This document shows positions 1-9,278 of a stretch of 64,000 nt of DNA, piece after piece. Position 1 is the first letter of the stretch. The number at the start of each line of letters is the position of its first letter. A program made the position numbers and the translations under genes. The notes under the pieces were generated by a model that searched no databases, was not told where the DNA came from, and saw only the letters and a list, made by a program, of their open reading frames with translations. The DNA is from an uncultured Gammaproteobacteria bacterium (GTDB lineage Bacteria; Pseudomonadota; Gammaproteobacteria; HK1), in the NCBI GenBank assembly GCA_958295835.1, contig OY282378.1, positions 124,001-188,000 on the forward strand, written 5' to 3'.

Positions 1-1772
1 GTGTCGCTCAGGTACTCCACCACCCCGATGTCGTGGGTGATGAAGAGCAGAGTGAGCGCTCGCTCGCGCCGAAGCTGCAGCAGCATCCGTAGTACTTCGG
101 CCTGCACCGAGACGTCGAGCGCGCTGGTGATCTCGTCGCATACCACGAAGTCGGGGTCGAGGCACAGGGCGCGGGCGATGCCGATGCGCTGGCGTTGCCC
201 GCCGGAGAGCTCGTGCGGGTAGCGCCACAGGTGGTCGCGCGTGAGCTGGACCTCGATAAGGGTCCGCGCCGCCGTCTCCAGCCGTTCCTCCTGGTTTTCG
301 CCGATGCCGTGCGCCGCCATCGGCTCGGTCAGGGCGGTGGCCACCGTGAGCCGCGGGTTCAGCGAGGAGGCGGGGTCCTGGAACACGTATTGCAAGCAGC
401 GGCGCATCGGACGCATCTCGCGGCGGCTGAGTCCGGTGATCTCCCGTCCGCCGAAATGCACCTGCCCTCCGGTGGGCTCGACGAGACGCAGCACCGCACG
501 CGCCAGCGTGGTCTTGCCACAGCCCGATTCGCCCACCAGCGCGAGGATCTGCCCCCGATGGATGCGCAGATCGACCCCGTCCACCGCCCGCACGTGCCCC
601 ACCGTGCGCTTGAGCACCCCCTGGCGGATGGGGAAGTGCACTTCCAGCCCATCGAGTCGGAGCAGCTCCGGAGGGGTCGCGACCGGCCGGCCGGCCAATG
701 GAGACGTGTCCGGCTCTGCGCGCGGAGGATTCGGGGCCGGTGCTTCGAGAGGAAGGCCCGCGGTGCGTGCCTTCCGGAAGGAGATCGCGGCCGAATTTCC
801 CGATCGCGGTTCCTCGGGTGAAACGGTGGGCGGCGCTTCCCGGTCGTGAACAGGCCCGCCGCCTTCGCCGGTGTTCGCCACATGCGGACCTGCGCCCGCA
901 GCGCGAGTCCGGCGAGACGCCCGGGCCAGATTCTCGGGCACCGCCGCGAGGAGCTGGCGCGTGTAGTGGTGTGCGGGGCGTTCGAGCACCGCTTCGAGCG
1001 TGCCGGTCTCCACGATCCGGCCTTCGCGCATGACCGCCACGCGGTCGGCGATCTGCGCGACCACCCCGAAGTCGTGGGTGATGAAGAAGAGGCTCATGCC
1101 GCGCCGGTGCTTGAGTTCCTGCATCAGGCTCAGGATCCCGGCCTGTACCGTCACGTCCAGGGCCGTGGTCGGCTCGTCCGCGATCAGCAGGGCGGGGCGG
1201 CAGGCGATCGCCATCGCGATCATCACACGCTGGCGCTGGCCGCCGGAGAGCCGGTGGGGATACTCGTCCGCGCGTAGCTCCGGCCGCTCGATCCGTACCT
1301 CCGCGAGCGCCTCGATCGCCCGGCCGCGGGCCTCCTCGTAGCCGAGACGCGGGTGGGCGAGCCGGATCGCCTCCACGATCTGGTCGCCGACGGTGAGCAC
1401 CGGGTTCAGCGAGGTCATGGGCTCCTGGAAGATCATCGCGATGTGTCCGCCGCGCACCTGCATCAGCTCCTCGTCGGGCAGCCGCAGCAGGTCGCGCGGT
1501 GGCGCGCGGTCCCGCGGGTCGAGGCGAAACAGCACCTCGCCGTCGCAGCGCTCGGTAAGGCCCGGCGGCAGCAGGCCGATCACCGACAGGGCGGAGACGG
1601 ACTTGCCGCTGCCGGATTCGCCGACGAGGCAGAAGGTCTCCCCCGTCTCGATGTGGAAGCTCGCTCCGTCCACCGCCCGCACCGTCTCTCCATCGGCCCG
1701 GAACCAGATATGCAGGTCCCTGACCTCCAGCAGTGGGTCCGCGCTCTGGTTCGGGTCCCGGTCCGGGCTCAC
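1..1772 (-). CDS. yejF: Dual ABC ATPase of a peptide/microcin C-type importer, C-terminus beyond window
   Basis: Energises import through the YejB/YejE permeases. Two ABC ATPase domains lie in one frame: the first Walker A reads GESGSGKS (about nt 1610), the second GESGCGKTT (about nt 530), and the second H-loop region reads [15 protein letters not shown] at the window edge, so only the C-terminal tail is missing. I place the start at GTG 1772 ([10 protein letters not shown]...), preceded by AGGAG; no ATG fits, because the frame closes shortly upstream. It is the last gene of yejA-B-E-F and follows yejE after 298 bp that are filled by a 107-bp tandem repeat carrying copies of its own start region. 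The family and domain order are clear. The exact substrate (oligopeptide, microcin C or other) is not. Confidence 0.9.
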   Translation of the reverse strand, partial: MSPDRDPNQSADPLLEVRDLHIWFRADGETVRAVDGASFHIETGETFCLVGESGSGKSVSALSVIGLLPPGLTERCDGEVLFRLDPRDRAPPRDLLRLPDEELMQVRGGHIAMIFQEPMTSLNPVLTVGDQIVEAIRLAHPRLGYEEARGRAIEALAEVRIERPELRADEYPHRLSGGQRQRVMIAMAIACRPALLIADEPTTALDVTVQAGILSLMQELKHRRGMSLFFITHDFGVVAQIADRVAVMREGRIVETGTLEAVLERPAHHYTRQLLAAVPENLARASRRTRAAGAGPHVANTGEGGGPVHDREAPPTVSPEEPRSGNSAAISFRKARTAGLPLEAPAPNPPRAEPDTSPLAGRPVATPPELLRLDGLEVHFPIRQGVLKRTVGHVRAVDGVDLRIHRGQILALVGESGCGKTTLARAVLRLVEPTGGQVHFGGREITGLSRREMRPMRRCLQYVFQDPASSLNPRLTVATALTEPMAAHGIGENQEERLETAARTLIEVQLTRDHLWRYPHELSGGQRQRIGIARALCLDPDFVVCDEITSALDVSVQAEVLRMLLQLRRERALTLLFITHDIGVVEYLSD

Positions 1773-2040
1773 TTGCTCCGGTTCTCCTGCGAGTGGCGAC
1801 CGCGGGTGCGGTCGCTTGGCGATTCCGCTGCGCGAAATCGCGGGCGCCTCGTCCAACGCGCGGACCGGTCCGGGCTCACTTGCTCCGCTTCTCCTGCGAG
1901 TGGCGACCGCTGGCGCGGTCGCTTGGCGATTCCGCTGCGCGGAATCGCGGGCGCCCCGTCCAACGCGCGGACCGGTCAGGACTCACTTGTACGGATTCTC
2001 CTGTAAGTGGCGACCGCCAGGACCGCTGGCGCGGTCGCGC
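1761..2040 (-). repeat. 107-bp tandem repeat duplicating the yejF start region, with coupled upstream ORFs
   Basis: Two full 107-bp units (1761-1867, 1868-1974) and a partial third (1975-2040) run head to tail. Each carries AGGAG followed by a GTG whose next codons match the yejF start (VSPDR). From GTG 1986 and GTG 1879 run two 36-codon ORFs; each ends in TGA overlapping the next GTG as GTGA, so the chain leads into yejF GTG 1772. Each full unit also holds two hairpins: an 8-bp stem GCGACCGC/GCGGTCGC and a 10-bp stem GCGATTCCGC/GCGGAATCGC (one mismatch in the unit nearest yejF). Seen directly in the sequence; any regulatory role is inference. Confidence 0.85.
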
Positions 2041-2070
2041 CTCCGGCCGACGCCACGGACGGGCGGGGAG

Positions 2071-3276
2071 CTACTGTCTCGTTCCATGCGAGAGGTGGGG
2101 ATCGATGGCGTCGCGCAGCGCCTCGCCGATCAGGTTGTAGGCGAATACGGTGAGGAAGATCGCGCCGCCCGGGAACACCGCCATCCACCAGTTGAAGGTC
2201 GAGGAGCGCACCGCCTGGTTGAGCATCTGCCCCCAGGAAGGGTCGTCGACGAGGCCGAGGCCGAGGAAGCTCAACATCGCCTCGGCGAGGATGGCGGAGG
2301 CGATGCCGAAGCTCGCCGCGACCAGGACCGGGGCGACCCCGTTGGGCAGCATGTGGCGGAACAGGATGGAGTGCAGCGGCAGCCCGCAGGCCACCGTCGC
2401 CTGCACGTAGTCCTGCTCGCGCAGGCGCAGGAACTCCGCCCGCACGAAGCGCGCGTAGCCGGTCCAGCCGGTGAGGCCGATGATCACCATCATCAGGTAG
2501 AGGCTGCGCCCGAAGAAGGCGACGAAGGTGAGGAGCAGGAACAGGGTCGGCACCGCCTCGAAGATCTCCACCAGGCGCATGCCGGCGAGATCGACGGCGC
2601 CGGAGAACCAGCCCATCAACCCGCCCACGGCGACCCCGATGAGCATCGCGATGCCGGTGGCGACGAGGCCGATCCCCAGCGCGATGCGCGAGGCGTGGAT
2701 CATCCGCGACAGCACGTCCGCGCCGTTCTCGTCGGTGCCGAACCAATGGGTGCGGGCGCCGGACGCGGCCAGCGGAGCCTCCAGGCCGGTATCGCCCGCG
2801 TCGCGCTGGTAGTCCTTCGGCGAGTAGGGCACCGGGGCGTGGATCGCCCATTCGATCTCGCCGGCACGGGCCGCCTCTCGGTACTGCTCGTACACGGTGA
2901 GGACGGGCGGATCGGTGGCCGCGGCGCCGAGGAGGGCGGAGCCCGCCAGCGTCGCCAGCAGCGCGACCACGCCGGTGCGAAGGGTGCATCGGGCGACGAG
3001 CAGCGCCACCGCCGCGAGGAACGTGCACATCAACACCACGTCGGCGGCGCCCAGATGCACGAGGGCGGGGCTCTGCAGCCGTCCGTCCGCGCGCATGAGC
3101 AGGGGATGGGTGTTGGCGAGGAGCGGAGCCAACGCCGCGGCCACGATCAGCACGCCGATCCACAGCGCTCCCACCCGCGCGCCGATGCGCACGAAGGTGG
3201 CCCCGATTACGCGCGCCGCGTAGCCGCGCCGGCGCGCGCTGGCCCGATCCGGCGCCACCGTCGCCACGCCGCTCAT
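2071..3276 (-). CDS. yejE: ABC importer inner-membrane permease, YejE type
   Basis: Second permease of the importer. Its start ATG 3276 overlaps the yejB stop as ATGA; a longer reading from 3312 would run deep into yejB. At 401 residues it is longer than typical YejE (about 340). Extra hydrophobic segments lie near the N-terminus (residues about 20-110), followed by a periplasmic stretch ending in [16 protein letters not shown], the usual lead-in to the core permease domain. The EAA-like loop reads [27 protein letters not shown], and the C-terminal [12 protein letters not shown] is typical of DppC/YejE proteins. It acts with YejB in the inner membrane. Confidence 0.88.
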   Translation of the reverse strand: MSGVATVAPDRASARRRGYAARVIGATFVRIGARVGALWIGVLIVAAALAPLLANTHPLLMRADGRLQSPALVHLGAADVVLMCTFLAAVALLVARCTLRTGVVALLATLAGSALLGAAATDPPVLTVYEQYREAARAGEIEWAIHAPVPYSPKDYQRDAGDTGLEAPLAASGARTHWFGTDENGADVLSRMIHASRIALGIGLVATGIAMLIGVAVGGLMGWFSGAVDLAGMRLVEIFEAVPTLFLLLTFVAFFGRSLYLMMVIIGLTGWTGYARFVRAEFLRLREQDYVQATVACGLPLHSILFRHMLPNGVAPVLVAASFGIASAILAEAMLSFLGLGLVDDPSWGQMLNQAVRSSTFNWWMAVFPGGAIFLTVFAYNLIGEALRDAIDPHLSHGTRQ

Positions 3277-4655
3277 TCGTAGCTCACCCGGGGGTCCGCC
3301 ACCGCGTAGCACAGATCCGCCACGAGGTAGCCGACGAGGGTGAGGAAGCCGCTGATCAGGGTGAGCGAGAGGACCAGCTCGCGGTCACGCCCCTTCACCG
3401 CCTCCACCGCGAGCTTGCCCATGCCGTCGATGCTGAAGATGGTCTCGACGATCACCGAGCCGCCGAGCATCGCCGGCAGGATCCCGGCCGAGACGGTGAT
3501 GAGCGGCAACAGGCCGTTGCGGAACACGTGGCGCCACAGCACGTCGTGCTCGCGCACCCCCTTGGCCCGGGCGGTGCGCGCGAAGTCGGAGAGCAGGTTC
3601 TCGAGCATGGAGGTGCGCACCAGCTTCGACAGGAAGGCGAAGCCGCCGTAGGAGAGGCAGATCACCGGCAGCACGAGATGCAGGAGCCGGTCGGCGAGGA
3701 AACCGCCGGTCCACTCGTCCCCGCCCCAGTGGCGGCTGATCCAGGCGCCGAGCAGGACCCCGAGCAGCCCGAACCCCCAGGTGCGGAGCGCGCTCCCCGC
3801 GAGGCCCGCGAAGGCGCCCAGCGCCGATCCGAGCACCAGCATCAGCGCCGCATGGACGAGCGCGCCTCCGCCTCCCGGAAGCGCATTCGCCATCGCGAAG
3901 CCGAGTCCGGCTCCCAGCGCCCCCATCACCGCGACGCGAACGCGCCACGGTAACCAGCGCCCCGCCGCGGCGAGGAGGACCATGCCGCCCGACATCCCGC
4001 CGAGCAGGGCGAGCCCGGCCCGCGGGTGGCGCCAGTGCGGCAGGAAGGCCATGTCCAGTGCCTCGCGCCGGTTCAGTCCCGCGGTGGGGAACCAGTGCCA
4101 GTACTGCTCCGATGCGAAGAAGCCGAGCAACAGGATGCCGGCGAGCATGGTGGGCACCGACCACAGGGCGAGCATGACGCCCCCGGAGACGACGTCGAAG
4201 GCGTCCCCGCGCTCCCTTGCCGCCCGCACCCCGATGCCGATCGCCACCGCGTAGACGAGGGGCAGGGAGAGCAGGTTGAGCAGCAGGGTGATGGGGACGC
4301 GCTCCGCGACGAGATCGAGCACCGGGCGCCCGAAGCGGAAGCTGGTGCCCAGGTCCGAGCCCTTGAAGAGCGAGAAGCCGGTGAGGCGATGGTTCTCGTC
4401 GAAGGTGAAGCCGGCCGGCGAGATGTTGTTGAGCCAGCGCAGGTACTGCAGCGGCGCGGGCTGGTCGAGGCCGTAGAGGCGGTTGTAGTAGTCCTCCAGC
4501 GCCTTCTTCGCCTGCGGCTCCAGGTTCTGGCCCTCGATCAGATGCTGGGCGCTGATCCCCCCCGGCGATGCCGCCATCACCAGGAAGACCACCAGGGTGA
4601 TCCCGATCAGGGTCGGGAACATCAACAGGATGCGCCGGACGAGGTAGGTGATCAC
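3273..4655 (-). CDS. yejB: ABC importer inner-membrane permease, YejB type, with internal hydrophobic insertion
   Basis: First permease of the importer (DppB/YejB family). The N-terminus [20 protein letters not shown] is diagnostic, and the EAA loop reads [20 protein letters not shown]. At 460 residues it is about 100 longer than E. coli YejB. The excess lies at about residues 205-310, a run of Ala/Gly/Leu-rich segments that could form three or four extra membrane passes, before the domain resumes at [19 protein letters not shown]. It starts 51 bp after the yejA stop and overlaps yejE by 4 bp, consistent with one operon. The matching enlargement of YejE suggests that both belong to a long-form subfamily. 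Confidence 0.88.
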   Translation of the reverse strand: MITYLVRRILLMFPTLIGITLVVFLVMAASPGGISAQHLIEGQNLEPQAKKALEDYYNRLYGLDQPAPLQYLRWLNNISPAGFTFDENHRLTGFSLFKGSDLGTSFRFGRPVLDLVAERVPITLLLNLLSLPLVYAVAIGIGVRAARERGDAFDVVSGGVMLALWSVPTMLAGILLLGFFASEQYWHWFPTAGLNRREALDMAFLPHWRHPRAGLALLGGMSGGMVLLAAAGRWLPWRVRVAVMGALGAGLGFAMANALPGGGGALVHAALMLVLGSALGAFAGLAGSALRTWGFGLLGVLLGAWISRHWGGDEWTGGFLADRLLHLVLPVICLSYGGFAFLSKLVRTSMLENLLSDFARTARAKGVREHDVLWRHVFRNGLLPLITVSAGILPAMLGGSVIVETIFSIDGMGKLAVEAVKGRDRELVLSLTLISGFLTLVGYLVADLCYAVADPRVSYE

Positions 4656-4706
4656 GAGGGACTGCCCGCCTGCGTTCCGCGTGGTCCGCGTTCCCGCCGC
4701 GGCCCC

Positions 4707-6581
4707 TCAGTCGGCGTAGCGCTGCTGCGCGCCCGGCGTGAAGATCTCCACCGGGACGAAGCCGAGGTTGAGCCCGAGCCTGGTGACCTCCAGGTTCCGC
4801 AGGCGCCGGTCCACGAACGCCAGGGTCTTGCGGCGCATCAGGAAGGTGTAGGGCTGCTCCTCGTAGAAGATGCGCTCCACCGCCTGCCACAGCGGCATGC
4901 GTTCCTCCTCGCGCACGGTGGCCCGCGCCTCGTCGACGAGACGGTCGAACCCGGCGTGCCTGAAGTGCACGAAGTTGTCTCCGCCGTCTTCGGTCCGGGA
5001 GCCGTGGAACATCTGGTAGACGTCGGTTTCCACGCCGCTCGTCCAGCCCAGCGTGATCGCGTCGTAGTCGCGCTTGCCCAGCAGGTCGAGCATCACCGGC
5101 CACTCCGCGGGAACCGGCTTCAGGTGCACGCCGGCCCGCGCGTAGAGGTCCTTGAGGAAGAGGACCATGCGCTCGGTGTCCTCGTTCTCCTGGTAGTACA
5201 CGAGCTCGAACTCGAAGGGCTCGCCCGCTTCGTTCTCCAGCACCCCGTCCCCGTCCCGGTCCCGGTAGCCGGCCTCCGCGAGCAGCGACATCGCCTGGTC
5301 CGGATCGAAGGGGCGCGGTTCGATGGCGGGGTCGTGCTGGCGGCTGCGCGGGCTGAACGGGCTGACCGCGGGCTCCGCGTGGCCGAGCATGATCTCGTCG
5401 ATGATGCGGGCCCGGTCGGTGAGCCAGGTCATCGCCTCGCGCACCCGGCGGTCCGCGAAGCGCGTGGGCTCGCCGGCGCGGCGCTGGTTCCAGCCGATGT
5501 AGCTGTATCCCGCCACCGCGTTCATGAATTCGAAATGCCGGGCCTGTTCGGTGAGCGCCGCGTCCTCGCGCAGGCCCCGGTACTCCCGGGGGCGCGCGGT
5601 ATAGGCGTCGATGTCGCGGTTGCGGAAGGTGGTGAGCCGCGCGCTGTCGTTCTCGATGACCTGCCACAGGATGCGGTCGAAGGGCGCCGCCGCAGGTCCC
5701 CAGTAGCGGGGGTTGCGCTCCAGCTCCACGATGCCGAGGTCCGGGGTCCAGGCCTTCGGATCGGCGAGGCGGTAGGGCCCGGATCCCAGCAGCAGCCCCT
5801 TCGACTCGTTGAAGGTGGCGGGTTCTTCGAGGTAGGGCTCGTAGAAGTGCCGCGGCATCACCGCCATGCCGCCGGCGAGGGCGAGGGCGTTGAAGTAGGG
5901 CTCGCGGAACCGGAAGACGACCTCCAGAGGGCCGGTGGCTTCGACCGATTCGATCTTCTCCAGATAGGCGCGGTCGCGCGGAGCCGCGATCGACTCGTTC
6001 ATGATGAAGGCGAAGGTGAACGCGATGTCGCCGGCGAGGAGCGGCCGGCCGTCGGAGAAGGCCACCCCGTCGCGCAACTGGAAGGTGATGGTGAGGCCGT
6101 CCTCGCCGATGTCCCATGAGCGCGCGATGAACCCCTGCCATTCCAGCGTGTCGGGGTTGCGCGAGAGCAGGGTCTCCTGCACGTAGCTCTGCACGTTCGA
6201 GGCGTAGACGTCCTGGGAGACGAGCGGGGTGATGGTCGAGAGTCCTACCCCGAAGGCTCTCACCAGCCAGTCCCCGGGCGCGTACCCGGCGAGCCGGGAC
6301 GCGGCCAGCGCCCGATCGAAGACCGGGGCCGCGGCGGGGGCGGTCGGCGTGGCGGCCGGTCGTGCGGCGGCGAGCGTTCCGCTCCCGACCCGCCGGTCGA
6401 GCGCCTTCACGTCGGTGCGCAAGGCCCGCAGGTCCTCCGCCTGCTCCTGCATCGTCGCGCGCATCCGCGACATCATGATCCACTGCCGGTCGATCATGTA
6501 CATCGCGACGAGCAGCGCCACGAGGACCGCCCCGACCGCCGCGAACAGGAAGAAGTCCTTGAGGGTGAACCGTTTCTCCAT
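4707..6581 (-). CDS. yejA: Membrane-anchored extracytoplasmic solute-binding protein (SBP family 5)
   Basis: Captures the peptide-like substrate for YejBEF. I chose ATG 6581 (MEKRFTLKDFFLF); upstream codons lie in G+C-rich spacer next to the tRNA. The N-terminus is not a cleavable signal: residues 11-31 form a hydrophobic anchor, followed by a helical, probably coiled-coil stretch (about 32-66) and an Ala/Pro linker (about 67-85). The SBP_bac_5 domain follows, with SDGRPLLAGDIAFTFAFI and YWGPAAAPFDRI. A DRDGDGVLENE loop (about residue 410) resembles a calcium-binding loop. The anchor is unusual, since Gram-negative YejA is normally a free periplasmic protein. First gene of the importer operon. 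Confidence 0.88.
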   Translation of the reverse strand: MEKRFTLKDFFLFAAVGAVLVALLVAMYMIDRQWIMMSRMRATMQEQAEDLRALRTDVKALDRRVGSGTLAAARPAATPTAPAAAPVFDRALAASRLAGYAPGDWLVRAFGVGLSTITPLVSQDVYASNVQSYVQETLLSRNPDTLEWQGFIARSWDIGEDGLTITFQLRDGVAFSDGRPLLAGDIAFTFAFIMNESIAAPRDRAYLEKIESVEATGPLEVVFRFREPYFNALALAGGMAVMPRHFYEPYLEEPATFNESKGLLLGSGPYRLADPKAWTPDLGIVELERNPRYWGPAAAPFDRILWQVIENDSARLTTFRNRDIDAYTARPREYRGLREDAALTEQARHFEFMNAVAGYSYIGWNQRRAGEPTRFADRRVREAMTWLTDRARIIDEIMLGHAEPAVSPFSPRSRQHDPAIEPRPFDPDQAMSLLAEAGYRDRDGDGVLENEAGEPFEFELVYYQENEDTERMVLFLKDLYARAGVHLKPVPAEWPVMLDLLGKRDYDAITLGWTSGVETDVYQMFHGSRTEDGGDNFVHFRHAGFDRLVDEARATVREEERMPLWQAVERIFYEEQPYTFLMRRKTLAFVDRRLRNLEVTRLGLNLGFVPVEIFTPGAQQRYAD

Positions 6582-6661
6582 CGCCGGAGACCGCTCGGAG
6601 GGCGGAGCGCAGTGTCGGGAACGTCCCGCCGGTCGGCGGGACGCCGCCTGCATCGTGCAAT

Positions 6662-6738
6662 TGGCGCGCCCGGAGGGACTCGAACCCCCGACACCCAGGT
6701 TCGAAGCCTGGTACTCTATCCAACTGAGCTACGGGCGC
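6662..6738 (-). tRNA. tRNA-Arg (anticodon UCG)
   Basis: On the minus strand a 77-nt cloverleaf folds with a 7-bp acceptor stem (GCGCCCG paired with CGGGCGC), discriminator G and encoded CCA at 6662-6664. The anticodon stem CCAGG/CCTGG encloses CTTCGAA, giving anticodon TCG. The T-loop GGTTCGAGTCC is standard. It lies 81 bp upstream of yejA in the same direction. Confidence 0.97.
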
Positions 6739-7103
6739 TTTCGCGGGCGGCGCAAGGTGCGCTGCCGGAGCGTGGCGCCAAGTGTACACGCGGCCGCGGG
6801 GTCCCGATACGGGACCGGTGGAGGAAGGACCGTGCTCCACCGTCGCCTGCCCGTCGGGGTACGCATGTACTCGGGCGATGCCTTCAACTATCCGGAGCTG
6901 ATCGCCGGCGACGAGCAGGGGTACTCGGACGCGCTGCCCGGCATCTTCGACTCCATCGCGCCGACGGCACCGGCGGCCCTCGCCCGTGGCGACCGGGCCG
7001 GCTTTCAAGCGATCCCGGACCCGACGGCGCCGCCCTCACGCCACGCCTCTTCAAGCGTCGCGGCGTGCGCGATCATCGCGCCGCCATAAGCGATAATTCG
7101 TCC
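6739..7103. other. Intergenic region between tRNA-Arg and the AlbA-2 gene; no supported gene
   Basis: 365 bp between divergent units. An open plus-strand frame containing MYSGDAFNYPELIAGDEQGY ends at 7089, but it is short, lacks a ribosome-binding site I would trust and resembles no family I know. The region must hold the tRNA promoter on the minus strand and the promoter of the gene at 7104. I could not assign -35/-10 boxes with confidence. Confidence 0.5.
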
Positions 7104-9086
7104 ATGAGCGCGATTCTTCCCGTCAACCTCGACGCTCTCCTCTATTGCCGCGGCGTGGAGTCCGAGCGGGTGGAGTTCAAGGCGTCCTGGGACCCGAGCA
7201 CCACCGGCCCGCAGGTGCTCAGGACGATCTGTGCCTTCGCGAACGACTACCACAACCTGAACGGCGGCTACGTCGTCATCGGCGTCGGGGAGCGGGACGG
7301 GCGGGCTGCCCTGCCCCCGTCCGGCCTGACCGCGGAGGAGGCCGAAGCGGCGCAGAGGTGGATCCGTGGCCGATGCAATCGACTCGATCCGTCCTATCAG
7401 CCCATCCTGTCTCCCGAAACGGTCGCGGGCCGGATCATCCTGGTGGTGTGGGCGCCGGCCAGCGAGGTCAAACCCCACCGCGCACCCGACGTCGGCACCG
7501 GTGCAGGGCCGGGGCGGTACTGGATACGCCTCGGCTCCGAGACCGTCGATGCCGAACGGCGCGGCGATCTGCTCCGGGGGCTCATCCAGCAGACGGCCCG
7601 CGTGCCCTGGGACGACCGCCGGGCGCACGACGCCCAGGTCGGGGACCTGCGGGAAACGAAGGTCCGGGAGTACCTCCGAGAGGTGGGGAGCGGGCTCCTG
7701 GACGAGCCGGACGAAAGGGCCGTCTATCGGCGGATGCGGCTCACGATGCGGGTCAACGACCACGAGGCGCCCCGGAACGCGGGCCTCCTCTTCTTCGCGA
7801 GGGACCCCGTGGAGTGGTTTCGGGGGGCGAAGATCGAAGTCGTCCAGTTCGCCGCGGACCGGGCCGGGGACGTCCAGGAGGAGCGCACCTTCCGCGGCGC
7901 GCTCGTCGACCAGCTTCGCGACTGCCTGAACTATCTCGAGAACCTCTCGACGTACCACTTGCAGAAGCAACCCGACCGGAGCCAGGTCCGCGGCTGGGTC
8001 AGCTATCCGATACCGGCGCTTCGCGAGACCCTCGTCAACGCCGTCTATCACCGCGGCTACGACGTCGATCAGCCCGAACCCACCAAGGTCTATCTCTTCC
8101 CGAGCCGGGTCCGGATCATCAGCTATCCCGGACCGGTGCCGGGAATCGAAGCCCGGCACCTGCTGCCGAACGCGGAGGTCGCTCCCGTCCCCGCCCGCAA
8201 CCGCCGTATCGGGGAGTTCCTGAAGGAGCTGGGGCTCGCCGAAGGACGGCTTTCCGGGCTGCGGAAGGTCTTCCAGGCGATGGAGGCCAACGGATCGCAG
8301 CCCCCGCGCTTCGACTTCGACGAGCAGCGGACGTACTTCCAGGCGACGTTGCCGGCCCATCCGGAGTACACGGCGCTCTCCGCCTTGAGGGACGCGGCCC
8401 ATCTGCGGGCGCTGGGAGACGCCCGGGAAGCGTTTCGTCGCATCGAATCCGCATGGGCGACCAACCCGGCTTCGGCGGTTCTCGCGTCGGAGATGATCCG
8501 GGCGTACGCGAAGAGCGGCGAGATTGAACACGGCGAAGAAGTGCTGGAGACGTTCGAGGCCCAAGGTCCGGAAAGCGCGGTCTCCCACGTCGCCAATACG
8601 CTGATCGACGTGCTGTTGGAAGCCGGTGAAGAGAACAAGGCGCGCATGCTGCTCCGGCAGAACCGTCCCGCGCTGTTCGGCCAGGACGCCATCGACGCGG
8701 CCATCCTCGCCCGCCGCGTCAGGGACTCCCGCGCCGCGCACCGGTACTTCGAGCGCGCCGGAGACGCGGTGTACGCCGACCCGCGCGCGCTGCTCGAGTT
8801 CGCGCAGACCAAGCTCTGGCTGGCGAGCGAAGCCCATCGGCAACGGCAAGGTGATTCGAACCGCCGATTTCTCACCGAAGCTCGGGGGCTTCTGGAGCGC
8901 GTCATCCAGCTCGACGCCTCGCCGGCCCGCCATGCCTGGGCGTGGCGGGAGCTGGCGTGCACGCTGCACTGGCTGCGGGCGCCGGCCCGAGAGGTCGAAG
9001 ACGCCTATCGCAGGGCGATCGAGCTGCTGCCGGATGAACCGAGGTTCGTTCGGGAGCTGGAGAGGTTGCGATCAGTCCGGCGATGA
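7104..9086 (+). CDS. AlbA-2/Schlafen-domain protein with RecG-like C-terminal ATPase region and helical repeats
   Basis: Three parts are visible in 660 residues. Residues about 15-140 form an AlbA_2 (Schlafen-type) domain: ESERVEFKASWDPST, then GGYVVIGVGERDGR. Residues about 225-390 resemble the ATP-binding module of RecG-like proteins, with LVNAVYHRGYD, VRIISYPGPVPG and RNRRIGEFLKELGLAEGRLSGL. The last 240 residues are Ala/Leu/Glu-rich TPR-like helices (for example ARDAREAFRRIESAWATNPA-type repeats). Such proteins are usually annotated as putative DNA-binding transcriptional regulators or ATP-dependent helicases, but the true role is unknown. The ATG at 7104 fits the AlbA_2 boundary. It stands alone near a tRNA gene, a common place for accessory genes, though its base composition matches the chromosome. 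Confidence 0.75.
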   Translation: MSAILPVNLDALLYCRGVESERVEFKASWDPSTTGPQVLRTICAFANDYHNLNGGYVVIGVGERDGRAALPPSGLTAEEAEAAQRWIRGRCNRLDPSYQPILSPETVAGRIILVVWAPASEVKPHRAPDVGTGAGPGRYWIRLGSETVDAERRGDLLRGLIQQTARVPWDDRRAHDAQVGDLRETKVREYLREVGSGLLDEPDERAVYRRMRLTMRVNDHEAPRNAGLLFFARDPVEWFRGAKIEVVQFAADRAGDVQEERTFRGALVDQLRDCLNYLENLSTYHLQKQPDRSQVRGWVSYPIPALRETLVNAVYHRGYDVDQPEPTKVYLFPSRVRIISYPGPVPGIEARHLLPNAEVAPVPARNRRIGEFLKELGLAEGRLSGLRKVFQAMEANGSQPPRFDFDEQRTYFQATLPAHPEYTALSALRDAAHLRALGDAREAFRRIESAWATNPASAVLASEMIRAYAKSGEIEHGEEVLETFEAQGPESAVSHVANTLIDVLLEAGEENKARMLLRQNRPALFGQDAIDAAILARRVRDSRAAHRYFERAGDAVYADPRALLEFAQTKLWLASEAHRQRQGDSNRRFLTEARGLLERVIQLDASPARHAWAWRELACTLHWLRAPAREVEDAYRRAIELLPDEPRFVRELERLRSVRR

Positions 9087-9278
9087 CGGCAATCAGGTGG
9101 CGGTCCTTTGCGGGCGGCGGGAAACGAACGGTGAACTTGCCCACCGCTGCACCCCTCTCCGGGGGCTCTGTTCCATCTCGCCGCAGTGTCACCGAAACGT
9201 TATGAACATCCCTGTGACGACGCGGTCGATGGCCGAATCACGAAGCGGGCAAGGGTGGCCGGGACCAAGCACCCGCAC

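Noticed and set aside
4026..6119. Plus-strand open frame of 697 codons opposite yejA/yejB
   Set aside because: Antisense shadow: His/Glu/Val-rich low-complexity translation and no family motif.
3385..7008. Minus-strand open frame of 1207 codons across yejB and yejA
   Set aside because: It is a frame shadow of two well-supported genes; its translation is Arg/Pro/Gly-rich with no domain, as expected from high-G+C antisense or off-frame reading.
6612..7103. N-terminal extension of the AlbA-2 gene back through the tRNA
   Set aside because: The extended frame would translate the tRNA-Arg region; the family domain begins just after ATG 7104.
7005..8969. Minus-strand open frame opposite the AlbA-2 protein
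   Set aside because: Shadow; no recognisable domains, whereas the plus strand encodes clear AlbA_2 and RecG-like motifs.
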